From: Candidatus Rokuibacteriota bacterium | GTDB lineage: Bacteria > Methylomirabilota > Methylomirabilia > Rokubacteriales > JACOUJ01 | Reading direction: 5' to 3' | DNA: 5,966 bases | Assembly (NCBI GenBank): GCA_016177865.1 | Contig: JACOUJ010000029.1 | Location: 1-5,966 of the forward strand | Part shown: one piece after another, positions 4,859 to 5,966 of the stretch | How positions within the stretch are numbered: the stretch's first letter is position 1 | How the letters are laid out: every line of letters begins with the position of its first letter | Program-made: the position numbers and the translations under genes | The notes under the pieces: generated by a model | What the model was told of the DNA's origin: nothing | Databases searched by the model: none | The model's input: the letters and a program-made list of their open reading frames with translations, nothing else

Positions 4859-4903
4859 ATCATGGGACGAAGGACACAAGTAAGGTGGGTAGTGCCTAAC
4901 TCC

Positions 4904-5797
4904 TCAAGGATTGGCCCTGAGGAAAAGCTCGACCTCTTTGAGGACCCGTTCCGGCGCATCTTCCTGTATGAAATGACTCGCCTCCTCGATCTCACACGTC
5001 ACCGCGTGTGGGTAGATTGTCTGCCACATGTGCAGGACGGTGGGCGGGAGCACCGGATCCTGCATACCCCAGACCAGCAGCACCGGGATGGCCTTGAACT
5101 GTGATAAGCCATCCTCGATCTGCTGCATCTCGGCATAGGAGGGGTCGCCTGCCGCGACGGGAATATCACGGGACCAACACAGCAACGCCCGACGTGACTC
5201 CGGCGTCGGGAAGGGCGCCAGGTACGCCTCCAAGATGGTGGCCGTGAGGTGGTCTGGATAGGCGGTCGTGCCCAACAACGCGGGTCGCACATAGCCATTC
5301 TTTGCCAAGACAAATGTCTCGCCGCGCGGCGAGCGAATGATCTCCAGGAGCCGTGGCAACGGACCACCCGGCCACTGCGCGAATGCCCAGGTATTCATGA
5401 GGATCAAGCGCTTGATGCGCGTAGCATGGCGGATGGCGAACCCTAAGCCGACCGGGCCACCCCAATCATGCAGGACCAAGGTGAGGTTGGGCAGTTCCAG
5501 AGACAGCAGGAGCATTTCCAGATTGGCAATGTGGTGCTGGAGCCGATACGGATACGGGGCGGCTGGCATGCCGGACTTCCCCATTCCCATGTGATCAGGG
5601 ACAATGCACCGGGCGCGCTTCGAAAGCGGAGAGATGAAGTCTCGATAGAGATAGCCCCACGTCGGATCGCCATGCAGAAAGACCACCGGGTCCCCTGCGC
5701 CTACGTCCACGTAATGCATCTGGAAGTGCCCGAGATTCAGGTAGTGGGGCGCAAAGGGAAATGTCCCGGCAAAGGTTTCCGTCTTGATCTCAAGCAC
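4904..5797 (-). CDS. haloalkane dehalogenase-like alpha/beta hydrolase
   Basis: A 297-residue alpha/beta-fold hydrolase of the haloalkane dehalogenase/epoxide hydrolase group; true dehalogenases swap halide for hydroxyl through an Asp ester. Seen here: FPFAPHYLNL then MHYVDVG, the oxyanion loop HGDPTWGYLYR (Asp44), PDHMGMGKSG, the nucleophile elbow HDWGG (Asp111, Trp112), a Trp-rich cap start (Trp137, Trp142), the acid in VWGMQDPVLP (Asp247) and the catalytic His in ASHFIQE (His275). Asp nucleophile with the acid after strand 7 fits dehalogenase subfamilies I and III. The halide-binding Asn of HGNPTW is Asp here, so substrate and even dehalogenation are uncertain. I chose the GTG at 5795-5797 with GGAGGG (complement of 5807-5812) nine bases upstream, because homologues start near this point; an ATG at 5824 would only add Gly-rich residues translated from the ribosome-site region. 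No signal peptide is seen. Confidence 0.8.
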   Translation of the reverse strand: MLEIKTETFAGTFPFAPHYLNLGHFQMHYVDVGAGDPVVFLHGDPTWGYLYRDFISPLSKRARCIVPDHMGMGKSGMPAAPYPYRLQHHIANLEMLLLSLELPNLTLVLHDWGGPVGLGFAIRHATRIKRLILMNTWAFAQWPGGPLPRLLEIIRSPRGETFVLAKNGYVRPALLGTTAYPDHLTATILEAYLAPFPTPESRRALLCWSRDIPVAAGDPSYAEMQQIEDGLSQFKAIPVLLVWGMQDPVLPPTVLHMWQTIYPHAVTCEIEEASHFIQEDAPERVLKEVELFLRANP

Positions 5798-5890
5798 GTC
5801 TCCGCTCCCTCCACCATGCTCCATGTTCGTGCCGCAAGGGGAATGGGGTCGACTTCACGCCCACCATCCTAGTACTACTACGTTAAGTGT

Positions 5891-5966
5891 TTATGAGGAA
5901 TCATCGATGGGCCGTCCCCGGACTCGCTGATGGCAGACGGCGCAGCGACCGGTCCATGTCGCCAGG
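5891..5966 (-). CDS. possible C-terminal end of a CxxCH-containing protein
   Basis: A minus-strand frame enters from the right edge and ends at TAA (complement of 5891-5893). The visible 24 residues include TGRCAVCHQRVRGRP, carrying a CxxCH motif of the c-type haem-binding kind about 13 residues before the stop. With so little sequence it may be a haem or metal site, or chance. A plus-strand frame from an ATG at 5893 is also open to the edge but has no ribosome site or recognisable motif. The gap 5798-5890 holds the hydrolase leader and a short palindrome TAGTACTA (5870-5877); no convincing promoter was found. Confidence 0.3.
   Translation of the reverse strand, partial: LATWTGRCAVCHQRVRGRPIDDSS

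Overview
The window looks like a chromosomal piece of a GC-rich, probably uncultured soil or groundwater bacterium. The gene mix (a TctB-type transporter subunit, an ImuA/ImuB translesion cassette, MsrA, a haloalkane-dehalogenase-like hydrolase and two toxin-antitoxin loci in 6 kb) would fit lineages such as Rokubacteria/Methylomirabilota or deltaproteobacteria-like groups. That assignment is inference only; no rRNA or marker gene is present. Nearly every gene lies on the minus strand. The exception is one plus-strand toxin-antitoxin pair.

Left to right: 1-84 (minus) is the first 28 codons of a class I SAM methyltransferase-like protein running off the edge. 181-804 (minus) is a TctB-family membrane protein with its own promoter at 844-872. 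913-2400 (minus) is imuB, a catalytically dead Y-family polymerase relative. 2483-3102 (plus) is a Phd-type antitoxin and a RelE/ParE-type toxin joined by an ATGA overlap. 3099-3695 (minus) is imuA, a RecA-like partner with a degenerate P-loop. 3754-4218 (minus) is msrA. 4246-4719 (minus) is a fused remnant of an antitoxin-PIN toxin pair with an operator-like promoter. 4904-5797 (minus) is a haloalkane-dehalogenase-like alpha/beta hydrolase. 5891-5966 (minus) is a possible tail of a CxxCH-containing protein. No gene-free stretch exceeds 300 bases.

The main discovery candidate is the imuA/imuB junction. An exact 20-bp direct repeat (2385-2404 and 3103-3122) brackets the plus-strand toxin-antitoxin pair. 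In silico removal of one repeat copy plus the module gives back a textbook imuA-imuB junction, in which the imuB GTG start lies inside the last codons of imuA with a GGAG ribosome site seven bases upstream. The pair therefore appears to be a roughly 718-bp cassette inserted into the translational-coupling point of an SOS mutasome operon. The insertion left both host genes open. imuA regained a stop from a CTAG shared with the toxin stop, and imuB gained a replacement AAGG site from the cassette. imuB now lies beyond an opposing transcription unit and may depend on a promoter that overlaps the toxin-antitoxin operator.

The second notable locus is a decayed toxin-antitoxin pair. An in-frame deletion joined the first ~21 residues of a Phd/VapB-like antitoxin to a PIN toxin lacking its first catalytic Asp. 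It sits 27 bp upstream of msrA, which is 58 bp upstream of imuA, so the remnant, msrA and imuA may share a transcript.
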